DNA of 64,000 nucleotides from Mycobacterium kyogaense (GTDB lineage Bacteria > Actinomycetota > Actinomycetes > Mycobacteriales > Mycobacteriaceae): contig NZ_QJUA01000014.1 in the NCBI RefSeq assembly GCF_003254575.1, positions 1 through 64,000 on the forward strand, given 5' to 3'. A model generated the notes under the pieces. It was not told the origin of the DNA. It searched no databases and worked only from the letters and a program-made list of their open reading frames with translations. The translations under genes were made by a program, and so were the position numbers. Below are positions 54,261 to 63,078 of this stretch, piece by piece. Numbering within the stretch: the stretch's first letter is position 1; each line of letters opens with the position of its first letter.

Positions 54261-55745
54261 ATGGTCGAGTCGAGCCAATCACAGCAGCCGCCGACGGTCG
54301 CGCACGTCGATTCGCGAACCCAATTGAGGCAGAACGCATTCGGCGTGCCGACGATCTTGTTCTTCGTCTTCTCGGCACAAGCCCCCCTGACGGGCATCGT
54401 CGGCACTGCAGCGCTCACCATCGCAATGGGAGTCGGCGCAGGAACCCCGGGCATCTACCTTCTCGTCGGTGCGAGCATCATCCTGTTCGCCGTCGGCTTC
54501 ACCACGATCGCGAGATCCATCAACACCCGTGGCGGATTCTTCGCGGTCGTCCGGGCCGGCCTGGGCCGGCCCATCGGGACGAGCGCGTCGATGCTGGCCC
54601 TGCTGTCCTACAACGTGGTGCAGTTCGGCATGTATGCACTACTCGGCGTCAGCATCAGCTACCTCGTCGAGTCAGATCTGGCAATGAGTGTTCCTTGGTG
54701 GCTGGGCGCGGTTGTGTCCACGGTGTTGGTCTGGACATTGGGATCATTCAACATCGAGCTGGGCGCCAAGATTCTCGCCGCTCTCGTGACGGTCGAGTTC
54801 GCCCTGCTCATTGCCATGGCCGTAGGCATCCTGGCCCGGGTCGGGCTCAGCGGTCTGAACGTCGAAGCGAGCTTCGGCGTGCATTCTGTGCTCGTTGGAG
54901 CGCCTGGCATCGGCATCATGTTTGCCATCGCTTCGATGTTCGGCTTCGAGTCGACCGCAGTCTATGCCCCGGAAGCAAAGAACCCCGAGAAGACCGTGCC
55001 GCGGGCCACGTACTTGTCGGTGTCGATCATCGCGCTGTTCTTCACGCTGATTGTGTGGATGCTTGTGAGCTACTACGGGAGTGATGGTGTTCGTGACGCG
55101 GCGGCTCAAGCATTAGCAGGAGACCCCGCGCAGTTCGTACTGGTCCCGATGGCCGATGTTCTCGGTGGATGGTCGGCGATAATCGCGCAGGTACTGCTGT
55201 GCACGTCGCTTTTCGCCGGTGTCCTCGCCTTCCACAACATGGTGGCCCGGTACCTACACGCGTTGGGGGAGGACCGCATCCTACCGTCACGTACCGCCCT
55301 CACCAATCGGTGGAAGGCACCCTGGGTCGCCTCATTGACACAGAGCGCATTCGCGCTACTCACGCTGACGATCTTTGCCGTTGGCGCACTGAACCCGATG
55401 ACCACGCTCTTCACCTGGGCCAGCGGCGTATCGGTCCTCGCGCTGGTGGCGCTCTATGTGCTGACCTCGGTCGCGATTGTGTGCTACTTCCGCCAGAACC
55501 CGCATGTCGGCCGCCGGTGGAACAGTGTGGTCGCCCCCACGCTGTCGGTCGTGGCGATGGCAGGAATCCTCGTCGCGGTCGTCACCAACTTCGAGTCGCT
55601 GGTCGGTAACCAGGGGCCACTCATGTGGGCACTGATCGCAACGGTGCCGATCGCGGCGGGGGTCGGATATCTGGCGGGCCGCGACGTGCACACCACGGAG
55701 CATGTGGCCGCGGCAACCGACACCTCGATGGCCTCGGTCGATTGA
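54261..55745 (+). CDS. APC superfamily permease
   Basis: 494 residues with about 12 hydrophobic helices. Segments include FFVFSAQAPLTGIVGTA at helix 1, TRGGFFAVVRAGLGRPIG after helix 2, and FGFESTAVYAPEAKNPEKTVPRATY in the middle. It lies between amine oxidase 2 and the IacI-like gene in one tight run, so it probably imports the amine or the aryl acid used by this island. It is the third APC permease in the 38-56 kb island. Confidence 0.85.
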   Translation: MVESSQSQQPPTVAHVDSRTQLRQNAFGVPTILFFVFSAQAPLTGIVGTAALTIAMGVGAGTPGIYLLVGASIILFAVGFTTIARSINTRGGFFAVVRAGLGRPIGTSASMLALLSYNVVQFGMYALLGVSISYLVESDLAMSVPWWLGAVVSTVLVWTLGSFNIELGAKILAALVTVEFALLIAMAVGILARVGLSGLNVEASFGVHSVLVGAPGIGIMFAIASMFGFESTAVYAPEAKNPEKTVPRATYLSVSIIALFFTLIVWMLVSYYGSDGVRDAAAQALAGDPAQFVLVPMADVLGGWSAIIAQVLLCTSLFAGVLAFHNMVARYLHALGEDRILPSRTALTNRWKAPWVASLTQSAFALLTLTIFAVGALNPMTTLFTWASGVSVLALVALYVLTSVAIVCYFRQNPHVGRRWNSVVAPTLSVVAMAGILVAVVTNFESLVGNQGPLMWALIATVPIAAGVGYLAGRDVHTTEHVAAATDTSMASVD

Positions 55746-55780
55746 CCGGCGCGGAATGTTCGATCCGAGAGGGGATTTCC

Positions 55781-56338
55781 ATGGGTGACGAGCCAACTCT
55801 GGCGCAGCTGGCAGCGCGAATCCGTGTTCTGGAGGCCGAAGCCGACATTCGTCGGCTCCAGGCACGATACATGTTCCTGTGCGACACACCGTGTCCCGAG
55901 TTCGCCGTCACAGACGACTCGCGGCGCATCGAGCTGGTACTCGAGCTGTACACCGACGACGCGGTCTGGGAAGGCGTCGGCGAGTACTACGAGAATCAGT
56001 TTGGCCGCGCCGAAGGCAAGGGCGAGCTACGGCAGCACTTCCAACGGTTCTGGGGCGACAAGACGGACCCAGCGTTGGTGCTCAACGCGCACTACCTCAC
56101 GTCCGAACAGATCCATGTCGAAGGAGACACCGCCAGCGGGCAGTGGATTCACATGCAGCCCTGGCTGTTTTCAGACGGCAGCGCTCTGTTGCGTTCCAGC
56201 CGGCTCAACAACACGTTCCGAAACGTCGAAGGACGCTGGTTGATCACACGTACCCGTACCGAAAACGTCTTCGTCGCCGATCTGCCGGACAGTTTCGCTC
56301 GCGCATACCCTGCCCGCATGGATCTCATGAAGCCGTGA
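55781..56338 (+). CDS. iacI: IacI-like SnoaL/NTF2-fold protein
   Basis: 185 residues from ATG 55781. DIRRLQARYMFLCDTPCPEF, LVLELYTDDAVWEGVG and SRLNNTFRNVEGRWLITRTRTENVF match, as far as I recall, the SnoaL-like IacI protein of indole-3-acetate catabolic clusters. In those clusters it precedes iacC and iacD, as here. The fold suggests a cyclase or isomerase step; its true reaction is not established. The name is given from family resemblance and gene order, not a search. Confidence 0.65.
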   Translation: MGDEPTLAQLAARIRVLEAEADIRRLQARYMFLCDTPCPEFAVTDDSRRIELVLELYTDDAVWEGVGEYYENQFGRAEGKGELRQHFQRFWGDKTDPALVLNAHYLTSEQIHVEGDTASGQWIHMQPWLFSDGSALLRSSRLNNTFRNVEGRWLITRTRTENVFVADLPDSFARAYPARMDLMKP

Positions 56339-56372
56339 CCGACTCCCGCGCCGTCGCACAAGGTGAGTGAAC

Positions 56373-56389
56373 TAAAGGTAATACCTACG
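56373..56389 (+). promoter_or_regulatory. Shared island motif, site 2 (before iacC-like gene)
   Basis: TAAAGGTAATACCTACG lies in the 208-base gap before the Rieske alpha gene and contains the palindrome AGGTA-A-TACCT. Reverse-complemented it aligns with the site at 60201-60216 after one inserted base. Confidence 0.5.
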
Positions 56390-56546
56390 AAGTGGTCGGT
56401 GATTGCCGATATGCGAGCGCTGCTGGTGGCCCTAAGCTCGAATGACGCAGTAACCGCAACGTTGGGAGACCTCCAGCCGTCGAACTGTACACCAGCTTCG
56501 ATGTCTCCCAACCCATCTGGAGTTTCCAGTCGACCGTGGAGTATCG

Positions 56547-57839
56547 ATGACCGCTGTATTCGACCGTAAGAATATCTACGAGCTGTCTCCCGCCGAGCTG
56601 GTGCAACCGGACCGGGTGGCCGGTCGGATGTACACCGACCCGACGATCTTCGAAGAAGAGATGACGAAGATCTTCGAGAAGGCGTGGGTTTTCGTGGCAC
56701 ACGTATCGGAGGTTGCCGCGCCCGGACAGTTCAAGTCGACGCATGTCGGGCGTCAGCCGGTCATCGTGGTGCGTGACCGCAAGGGTGAGGTTCGAACGCT
56801 GCTGAACCGGTGCCGGCACCGCGGTGCGAGCGTCTGCGAGCAACGGCAGGGCACCGCCAACGGCTTCACCTGTCCCTATCACGCGTGGTCCTATGCGTTG
56901 GACGGTCGTCTGCGCGGGATCCCGTACCCCGATGGTTACGAGGGGGTGATGACGAAAGAGGGCATGGGGCTTCGTCAGGTCCGCACCGAGTCATACGGTG
57001 GGATGGTCTTCGCCACCCTCGATGACGAGGCCGAGCCGCTCGAGGAGTTCCTGGGCGACGTCCGTCAGTGGATCGACCTCTTCATGAAGCAGGGGGCCGG
57101 CTACCCGCTCAAGGTGCTCGGCACCCACCGTTTCAAGTTCCACGGCAACTGGAAGATCCAGTTGGAGAACACGACTGATGGGTACCATTTCCCCATCGTG
57201 CACCGGTCATGGATGGCCTCGGTGGATGCCGAGACAGCCGAGATGATGAGCTTCATGACAGATCCGGCCTGCAAGACGAGTGATCTCGGCAATGGGCACT
57301 CGGTCGCGGAGATGGTTCCGGAACACACCGATCTCGATATCGACGATGGCACCGAGCCGCTGCAGTCGCGGTTTGACGGCCTGGTTGCGGAGCTGAAGGC
57401 GCAGGGCCTCGATGATGCTTCTGTGCGACGTATGGTCCGCGCGATGCACGGCACAGGCTTCAACCTCAACATGTTCCCGAACGTGTCAATGTCGATCGCG
57501 TTCCTACGGGTACTGCGGCCCATCAGTGTGGACGAGACGTGGATCGAGCATGTCGCACTGGGCCTCGACGGACCACCCGAGATCGTGGGCCCGGTCAACC
57601 GTGAACGACTCCGGGTGCACGAGCACTTCCAGGGCCCGTTCGGCTTCGGCACCCCGGACGACGCCGAGGGCTGGGATCGCGTGCAACGCGGAGCAATTGG
57701 GGGGCCGGATCTGCCGATCATGGTCAATCGGGGCATTTCTCGGGAGAAGACCGACGGCAAGTGGGTCACGTCCCACGTGACCGATGAGACCGGCATGCGC
57801 TCCGCGTACGCCAAGTGGAAGGAACTGATGAGCCAATGA
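56547..57839 (+). CDS. iacC: Rieske ring-hydroxylating dioxygenase, alpha subunit (IacC-like)
   Basis: 430 residues. The Rieske ligands are Cys89-x-His91 (NRCRHRG) and Cys109-x2-His112 (CPYHAW). The mononuclear iron His214 and His219 lie in NTTDGYHFPIVH. It is the large subunit of a two-component-type dioxygenase with the beta subunit encoded directly downstream (ATGA overlap). Presence beside IacI-, IacA- and IacB-like genes points to the indole-3-acetate pathway, where IacC/IacD act late towards catechol. A benzoate or anthranilate dioxygenase is the alternative. No reductase is in the window. Confidence 0.8.
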   Translation: MTAVFDRKNIYELSPAELVQPDRVAGRMYTDPTIFEEEMTKIFEKAWVFVAHVSEVAAPGQFKSTHVGRQPVIVVRDRKGEVRTLLNRCRHRGASVCEQRQGTANGFTCPYHAWSYALDGRLRGIPYPDGYEGVMTKEGMGLRQVRTESYGGMVFATLDDEAEPLEEFLGDVRQWIDLFMKQGAGYPLKVLGTHRFKFHGNWKIQLENTTDGYHFPIVHRSWMASVDAETAEMMSFMTDPACKTSDLGNGHSVAEMVPEHTDLDIDDGTEPLQSRFDGLVAELKAQGLDDASVRRMVRAMHGTGFNLNMFPNVSMSIAFLRVLRPISVDETWIEHVALGLDGPPEIVGPVNRERLRVHEHFQGPFGFGTPDDAEGWDRVQRGAIGGPDLPIMVNRGISREKTDGKWVTSHVTDETGMRSAYAKWKELMSQ

Positions 57840-58411
57840 CTGAGACCACGGAGGTGAGCGCGAGGGTGAAGTCTGGATCACGTGGATCTGCCGGCCGTGG
57901 CCGAGACCTGCCGACGGCCATGGTGCCCACCTCTGATCCTCGTGTGGTGCGCGCGCTCGACCTGATCGCGAGGGAGGCGGAACTTCTGGACCTCAAGAAC
58001 TATGAACGTTGGCAGGATCTGTACACGCAAGACGCGATGTACGTCATTCCGATCGATCCGGACACCACCGACTTCGAGAACTCGCTCAACATGGTGTACG
58101 ACGACGCCCGAATGCGCCAACTGCGCGTGACGAGGATGACCCAGGGTTACGCGATCGCGGCGGTGGACGCTGCCGCCACGTCTCGCATCATCGGCCGTGT
58201 CGTCCCGGCTGCGGTGTCGGATACCCGGGTGGATTTACGCGCTGCACAGAATCTGGTGGCTTACAAGCGCGGCCGTCACGATATCTGGGCTGCCAGTGTC
58301 GACTACACGATCCTGCTCGGCGCCGAGCCCGAAGCGGACCGGATCGGGGGCAAGGTGATTCGGCTCGTGGACGGTGCCGACGAGGTTCCCGCTGCGGGAT
58401 TCTTGTTATAG
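57836..58411 (+). CDS. iacD: Ring-hydroxylating dioxygenase, beta subunit (IacD-like)
   Basis: 191 residues from ATG 57836, overlapping the alpha gene stop. After about 30 unusual N-terminal residues rich in Ser/Arg, the NTF2-like beta-subunit fold begins: VRALDLIAREAELLDLKNYERWQDLYTQDAMYVIPID and the later TSRIIGRV, VDLRAAQNLVAYKRGRHDIW. Beta subunits support hexamer assembly and have no metal. A very strong stem-loop follows the stop. Confidence 0.8.
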   Translation: MTETTEVSARVKSGSRGSAGRGRDLPTAMVPTSDPRVVRALDLIAREAELLDLKNYERWQDLYTQDAMYVIPIDPDTTDFENSLNMVYDDARMRQLRVTRMTQGYAIAAVDAAATSRIIGRVVPAAVSDTRVDLRAAQNLVAYKRGRHDIWAASVDYTILLGAEPEADRIGGKVIRLVDGADEVPAAGFLL

Positions 58412-58431
58412 CGGAAAACCTGGTTGGCGAA

Positions 58432-58481
58432 CGCCGAAGCGGAGCAGCCCGAAAAATTCCTGGGGCTGCTCCGCTTCGGCG
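58432..58481. terminator. 19-bp perfect stem-loop between convergent genes
   Basis: CGCCGAAGCGGAGCAGCCC (58432-58450) pairs perfectly with the reverse complement at 58463-58481 around a 12-base loop. It lies between the convergent dioxygenase beta and aldehyde dehydrogenase genes. It is a strong bidirectional terminator without a T-tract. Confidence 0.7.
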
Positions 58482-58572
58482 CTTCTATGTGCGCCAACAC
58501 AGCACAGCGCAACGAGAAGGCTCGACGGCGCACCGGCGCGGCGTGTTCGCGTCCCGGCGCGCCGTGCCCGCC

Positions 58573-60024
58573 TCACAAGACGACGGCGACTGTCTTGGGT
58601 TCGGTGTAGGAAAGGATGCCTTCGTAGCCGAGTTCGCGACCGATTCCGCTCGCCTTGACACCACCCCAAGGTAGCTGCGGCGACAGGGGAGACCAGCCAT
58701 TGACACCAATGGCACCCGCGTCGATTCTCGACGAAATGAGATGTGCGCGCGACACATCGGACGTCCACACAGTCGCCGACAAACCGTACTCGTTGTCGTT
58801 GGCCATGGCCACGGCCTCGTCGTCTGAATCGAAGGGAATGATCACACCGACCGGCCCGAACAGCTCCTCGCGGGCGATGCGCATGTCGTTGGTGCCCGCC
58901 ACTACCGTTGGTTCGACGAAGAAACCCGGCAACTCGGGCACCCCGCCGCCGGCGACGAAACGGCCGCCCCGGGTGGCGAAGTCGTCGAGGTAGCTGGCCA
59001 CGTGATCGCGCTGCCGGGCATTGACCAACGGGCCCATCGTCGTCGCCGGGTCGAACGGGTCACCGAGCACCTGCGCCAGGGCCGCATCCCTGAGCCCGTC
59101 CATCACGTCGTTCACCACAGATCGGTGCACCAATATACGAGTACCAGCTGCGCATACCTCGCCCTGATTGGTGAACAGCCCCATGGCGCATCCCTGCACG
59201 GCCGCCGCGACATCGGCGTCATCGAAGACGATCTGGGGTGCCTTGCCGCCGAGTTCGAGCGCTGTGCGCTTGAAGTTGACGGCGGAGTTGCGCAGGATCG
59301 CCCGCCCCACCTCGGTGGACCCGGTGAACGAGATCTTCTTGACCCCCGGATGCAGTGACAACGCCTCACCCGCGACCTTGCCGGTGCCCGGAAGGATGTT
59401 CACGGTACCGGGTGGGAATCCGGCCTCGTCGATGAGTTCGGCCAGCCGCAGGATCGACAGCGAGGCGTCCTCGGCGGGTTTGACGATCACCGTGTTCCCG
59501 CAAGCCAGTGCCGGCGCCAGCTTCCAGCCGAGAATCATCAGCGGTGCGTTCCATGGCACGATCGCCGCGACCACTCCGAGTGGCTCTCTGCGGATGTAGG
59601 CATGCATCGGCGGGCCGCCGAAGTATCCGTCGGTGGATACCAGTTCACCGTTGATCTTGTCGGCCCAGCCGGCGTAATACCTCAGGGAGGCAGCGAAGTT
59701 GGGAATCATCATGGCGATGCCCTGGCCGACAGGCCTGCCCATGTCCAGGGATTCCAGGGCTGCGAGTTGCTCGCAGTCCCGCTCGACGAGGTCAGCCAGG
59801 CGGTGAAGCAGAACCCCTTTGGCGGAGGGGGGAGTCGCGCCCCACGCACCGTGGAACGCTGCGGCTGCGGCCGCAACCGCGTCTTCCACATCGTCGACGT
59901 CCGCGGACGACAACTGTGCCAGCGGCTCTGCGGTGGCTGGATTCATCGTGGTGAACGTCTGTTCGGCATCGCGCCAGGTGCCGCCGATGAACAGTCCGGC
60001 GTGGAGTTCAGAGATGTCGATCAC
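58573..60024 (-). CDS. NAD(P)-dependent aldehyde dehydrogenase
   Basis: 483 residues from GTG 60024 (AAAGGAGC upstream), where the family start ELHAGLFIGGTW begins; upstream in-frame codons are not supported. The catalytic Cys291 (NQGEVCAAGTR) and the Glu of ALELGGKAPQ are present, with VPWNAPL, VKPAEDAS and SFTGSTEVG. It oxidises an aldehyde, perhaps indole-3-acetaldehyde or a related arylacetaldehyde, next to the iac-like genes. It shares its upstream motif with the amine oxidase 2 and Rieske promoters. Confidence 0.9.
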   Translation of the reverse strand: MIDISELHAGLFIGGTWRDAEQTFTTMNPATAEPLAQLSSADVDDVEDAVAAAAAAFHGAWGATPPSAKGVLLHRLADLVERDCEQLAALESLDMGRPVGQGIAMMIPNFAASLRYYAGWADKINGELVSTDGYFGGPPMHAYIRREPLGVVAAIVPWNAPLMILGWKLAPALACGNTVIVKPAEDASLSILRLAELIDEAGFPPGTVNILPGTGKVAGEALSLHPGVKKISFTGSTEVGRAILRNSAVNFKRTALELGGKAPQIVFDDADVAAAVQGCAMGLFTNQGEVCAAGTRILVHRSVVNDVMDGLRDAALAQVLGDPFDPATTMGPLVNARQRDHVASYLDDFATRGGRFVAGGGVPELPGFFVEPTVVAGTNDMRIAREELFGPVGVIIPFDSDDEAVAMANDNEYGLSATVWTSDVSRAHLISSRIDAGAIGVNGWSPLSPQLPWGGVKASGIGRELGYEGILSYTEPKTVAVVL

Positions 60025-60200
60025 GGTACGTGTGCTCCTTTGGGACAGACGGGCATCCACGAGTCGCCGGAATCTCCGCGCGCGCAGTCGCGGGATCGAT
60101 ACGGCGGCGCTACCGGACCGCCCAGGTTCACGGTGTGTACCGCGTGCTGTCAACATATCGGCGACAGCGGCGATCATCCACTGGGAGTTGCCTGCGACGA

Positions 60201-60216
60201 CGTACGGATACCTTTA
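60201..60216 (+). promoter_or_regulatory. Shared island motif, site 3 (before aldehyde dehydrogenase 2)
   Basis: CGTACGGATACCTTTA lies about 180 bases before the minus-strand aldehyde dehydrogenase start. It matches the site at 52414-52429 in 13 of 16 positions and the site at 56373-56389 (reverse strand) apart from one inserted base. Confidence 0.5.
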
Positions 60217-60227
60217 GCGATGTGCAG

Positions 60228-61715
60228 TCAGTTCGGGCGCTGCGCAAGCGGAAGGTCGATCGTCACTTCGGTTCCGCGGGGCTCGTTGTTCCCGTAGTGA
60301 ATAGATCCGCCGTGGCGTTCCACGATGTGTTCGGAGATGATCAACCCGATACCCGAGCCGTCGAGTTCCGAAGAAAACGCACCGTGTGCCAGTCGGTCGG
60401 AGGGCACCCCAGGCATGCCGCCCCCCTGATCGCGGATCCGGATGACGGCGCGATCGTCGATCGTGTCAGTTTCGATGCTGAGCTCCTTGACCTCTGTCGA
60501 GGGGCGCATGATTTCGTTGATCGCATTCACACAGATGTTGATGATCACCTGACCGATCAGAACGCTTTCGCCGTGAATGAGTAGCGTCTCTTCAGGTACT
60601 CGGGCCTTCACCCCGATGCCGTATTCAGCGGCTCTGAGTCGAACGAAATACAAGCTCTCCTCGACCGTCGCGTTGAGATCCATCAGTACCGAGGTGCTCT
60701 CGATACGACGGACATAGCGCTTGACGGACGCCACGATGTCTGCGGCGCGGAGCAATTGACGCTCGATCTGATCGATGCCGTAACTCAGGTGCTGTGAGTC
60801 CACCGTGTCTGTGGACAGCCGCGCTTTGAGCCCGCTCAGGTAGTTGGTCGACGCCGCCAATGGCTGCCCCAATTCGTGGGCAAGGATCATCGCCATGTCA
60901 CCCATGGCGTGGTAGCGGCTCAAATACTGCAGATTGGCTTCCTGGTATGCGTTGCGGCGTTCCCACTCGACGCGTTCGGTCACATCGCGGACCGTCAATA
61001 CCCTGGAACGAATCCCGTCGTGTGACACGATCTCGAGTTCACCCGCCAACCACGCCGTGCTGCCGTCGTCGTTGGCGATCTCCAACTGCAAGCTCACCGA
61101 ACTGCTGCCGCCGGCCAATGCTGCCACTACCTGCTCGCTGTGCAGTCGCGGTTCACACCGACCGAGGGTCTCCAGGTGCACGCCGCTCAATTGCGAAACC
61201 GTGCGGTCGAAGAGTCGGGCGGCCAACGGCGAGATGTCGGCAATTCGATTGTGCTCGTCGAGTACCACGATCCCTGCCGCGGTGTGCGTCATTATCCGTT
61301 GCAGCGACTCGGAGACTCGGCTGAGCTCCTCTTGCAGTTCCACTTCCTCCTCCATGTTGCGGAACTCGACCATGATGACGGGGCCATCTTCACACGGCAC
61401 CAGCGTCGCGCGGGCGTCGGCCAAGAAGTCCGTCCCGTCCTTCGTGCGATACTTCCACTGTTTTCGGCCGCTGCCATGGACCACCACTGACTGCAGCCAT
61501 TCCACACCCAGTTCCCGGCGATATTGGTGCTCTTGGGCGCTCATGTGGTGTGCTTTGAGCGGCTTGAGTTCCTCGAGCGTGAACCCGAATGTCTGACAGG
61601 CGGATTCGTTGGCCCAGAGGATGCTCTTGGAGTACGCCTCGTGAATGAGGATGCCGGTCTGCGTCCTCCGGATCATCGCTTCGAAATCGCGGCGTGTGGG
61701 AAACAATGCCAGCAC
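60228..61715 (-). CDS. Soluble PAS-domain sensor histidine kinase
   Basis: 495 residues if started at GTG 61715. A TTG at 61706 has better spacing to AAAGG and is the likelier start. Two PAS domains (about 10-125 and 135-250) precede the dimerisation helix with His280 (LAHELGQPLAAS) and the ATPase domain with N box (INICVNAINE), DQGGGMP and GSGIGLIISEH. No membrane segment is seen, so it senses a cytoplasmic signal, as do FixL/TodS-like kinases. No response regulator is in the window. Its place between aldehyde dehydrogenase and iacA-like genes suggests it senses an intermediate of the pathway. Confidence 0.85.
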   Translation of the reverse strand: MLALFPTRRDFEAMIRRTQTGILIHEAYSKSILWANESACQTFGFTLEELKPLKAHHMSAQEHQYRRELGVEWLQSVVVHGSGRKQWKYRTKDGTDFLADARATLVPCEDGPVIMVEFRNMEEEVELQEELSRVSESLQRIMTHTAAGIVVLDEHNRIADISPLAARLFDRTVSQLSGVHLETLGRCEPRLHSEQVVAALAGGSSSVSLQLEIANDDGSTAWLAGELEIVSHDGIRSRVLTVRDVTERVEWERRNAYQEANLQYLSRYHAMGDMAMILAHELGQPLAASTNYLSGLKARLSTDTVDSQHLSYGIDQIERQLLRAADIVASVKRYVRRIESTSVLMDLNATVEESLYFVRLRAAEYGIGVKARVPEETLLIHGESVLIGQVIINICVNAINEIMRPSTEVKELSIETDTIDDRAVIRIRDQGGGMPGVPSDRLAHGAFSSELDGSGIGLIISEHIVERHGGSIHYGNNEPRGTEVTIDLPLAQRPN

Positions 61716-61872
61716 CTTTCTGGGCGCTACTCAGCCCGTCCGGCGGCTGATGCCGGGTGCACCAGCGGGTAAGGGATTGCTTAGATCCGGCGTAGATAAT
61801 CCCGATATCGCGGGCGCGGTCCCGCCTCTAGCCTAACGCTTAATGCGCGCTCAATCTCGAAATGGAGAATCG

Positions 61873-63045
61873 ATGACGATGCCGACAACCCGTGAGCGGG
61901 TCAGCGCCGCCCCGCCCGGAGCTTCCCGCGACGCAGCTTTCGCAGAGGCGCTCGATGTGCTCAGAGACCGCCGCGACGAGTTCAACTCGCAACATTACGT
62001 CCCGGCTGACTTCATCGACTTGCTCAAGAGGACCGGGATGTACCGCGCTTCCACGCCGGCCATCTTCGGGGGTGAGCCGATGTCGCCCACCGAGTTCATG
62101 AGCCGCGTGGAGCGAATTTCCGCGATCGATCCCGCGACTGGTTGGGTTGCCAGTTTTGGTTCGGCGCTGGTGTATCTCGCGGCGTTGCCGATTGATTCGC
62201 AACGCGAGATCTATGCGCAAGGCCCAGACGTCGCCTATGCCGGTGGTCTCTTCCCCATGCAGGAGGCCCGGCGAGTACCCGGCGGCTACGTGTGCTCTGG
62301 CGTGTGGCAGTTCGCCAGTGGATGCCGAGGTGCAGACGTCCTCGGCATCGGTCTGCTGGGCGGACCCGAGACCGAAGGCAGACCACTGACTGCGGTGGTG
62401 TCCCCGGATGATGTCGAGATCATTGACAACTGGCAGGTCGCGGGTATGAAGGCGACCGGTTCGCATTCGCTGCGAGCACACGAGCTGTTCGTTCCCGAGC
62501 ACATGACCTTCGTCCGTGGTGGTGCACCCACAGTGGACGAACCACTGACCCGCTACCCCGCGTTGAGTTATGCGGCGCAAGTGCTCGCTGTCGTCACACT
62601 GGGAGCCGCCCGTGGTGCGTTGGATTACGCCATCGAAGTCGGCGCTGAGCGCACGTCCATAACTGGAGGTAGCAGCAAGGGAAACCGGCCGGTGTACAAG
62701 CTCGGGATCGCCCGCGGAGAGGCCGAACTTCGTTCTGCACGAGCCTTTTTCTTCGACGTCACGGAGGAGGTGTGGGTCAAGGCGCAGCAACGGCAGGTCA
62801 TCACCGACGAAGACCGTGCGATGCTGCGTTTGGCGGCCACGCATGCTGCCCACGTCGGCCGATCGGTGGTGATGCAGGCGTTTGACCTCGCCGGTACCGG
62901 AGCCATCTACGAGACTCACCCCCTGCAGCGCTACCTGCAGGATGCGCTCGTCCCAGCCCAACACGCCATGTTGCAGAGCAGCACCTACGAGGCGGCGGGT
63001 TCGATGCTGCTGGGGCTCGCACCCGGCATCCCCAGCTTCCCCTGA
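61873..63045 (+). CDS. iacA: IacA-like flavin monooxygenase (acyl-CoA dehydrogenase fold)
   Basis: 390 residues from ATG 61873 after ATGGAGA. The acyl-CoA dehydrogenase-like fold (HsaA/IacA group) is seen in FIDLLKRTGMYRASTPAIFGG, FASGCRGADVLGIGLLGG and WQVAGMKATGSHSLRAHELFVPEHM, with a C-terminal helical bundle ending in HPLQRYLQDALVPAQHAML. In indole-3-acetate degradation IacA hydroxylates the indole ring using reduced flavin supplied by a separate reductase. The neighbouring iacB- and iacE-like genes in the same order support the name. Confidence 0.75.
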   Translation: MTMPTTRERVSAAPPGASRDAAFAEALDVLRDRRDEFNSQHYVPADFIDLLKRTGMYRASTPAIFGGEPMSPTEFMSRVERISAIDPATGWVASFGSALVYLAALPIDSQREIYAQGPDVAYAGGLFPMQEARRVPGGYVCSGVWQFASGCRGADVLGIGLLGGPETEGRPLTAVVSPDDVEIIDNWQVAGMKATGSHSLRAHELFVPEHMTFVRGGAPTVDEPLTRYPALSYAAQVLAVVTLGAARGALDYAIEVGAERTSITGGSSKGNRPVYKLGIARGEAELRSARAFFFDVTEEVWVKAQQRQVITDEDRAMLRLAATHAAHVGRSVVMQAFDLAGTGAIYETHPLQRYLQDALVPAQHAMLQSSTYEAAGSMLLGLAPGIPSFP

Positions 63046-63078
63046 TCTGTCCACCGACTTTCCCCAAGGAGTGACGCT

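Noticed and set aside
56547..58411. Annotation as benzoate or anthranilate dioxygenase (benAB/antAB)
   Set aside because: It would also produce catechol, but the IacI-like gene directly upstream and the IacA/IacB-like genes nearby favour the indole-acetate assignment. It is kept as the alternative, since no alignment could be run.
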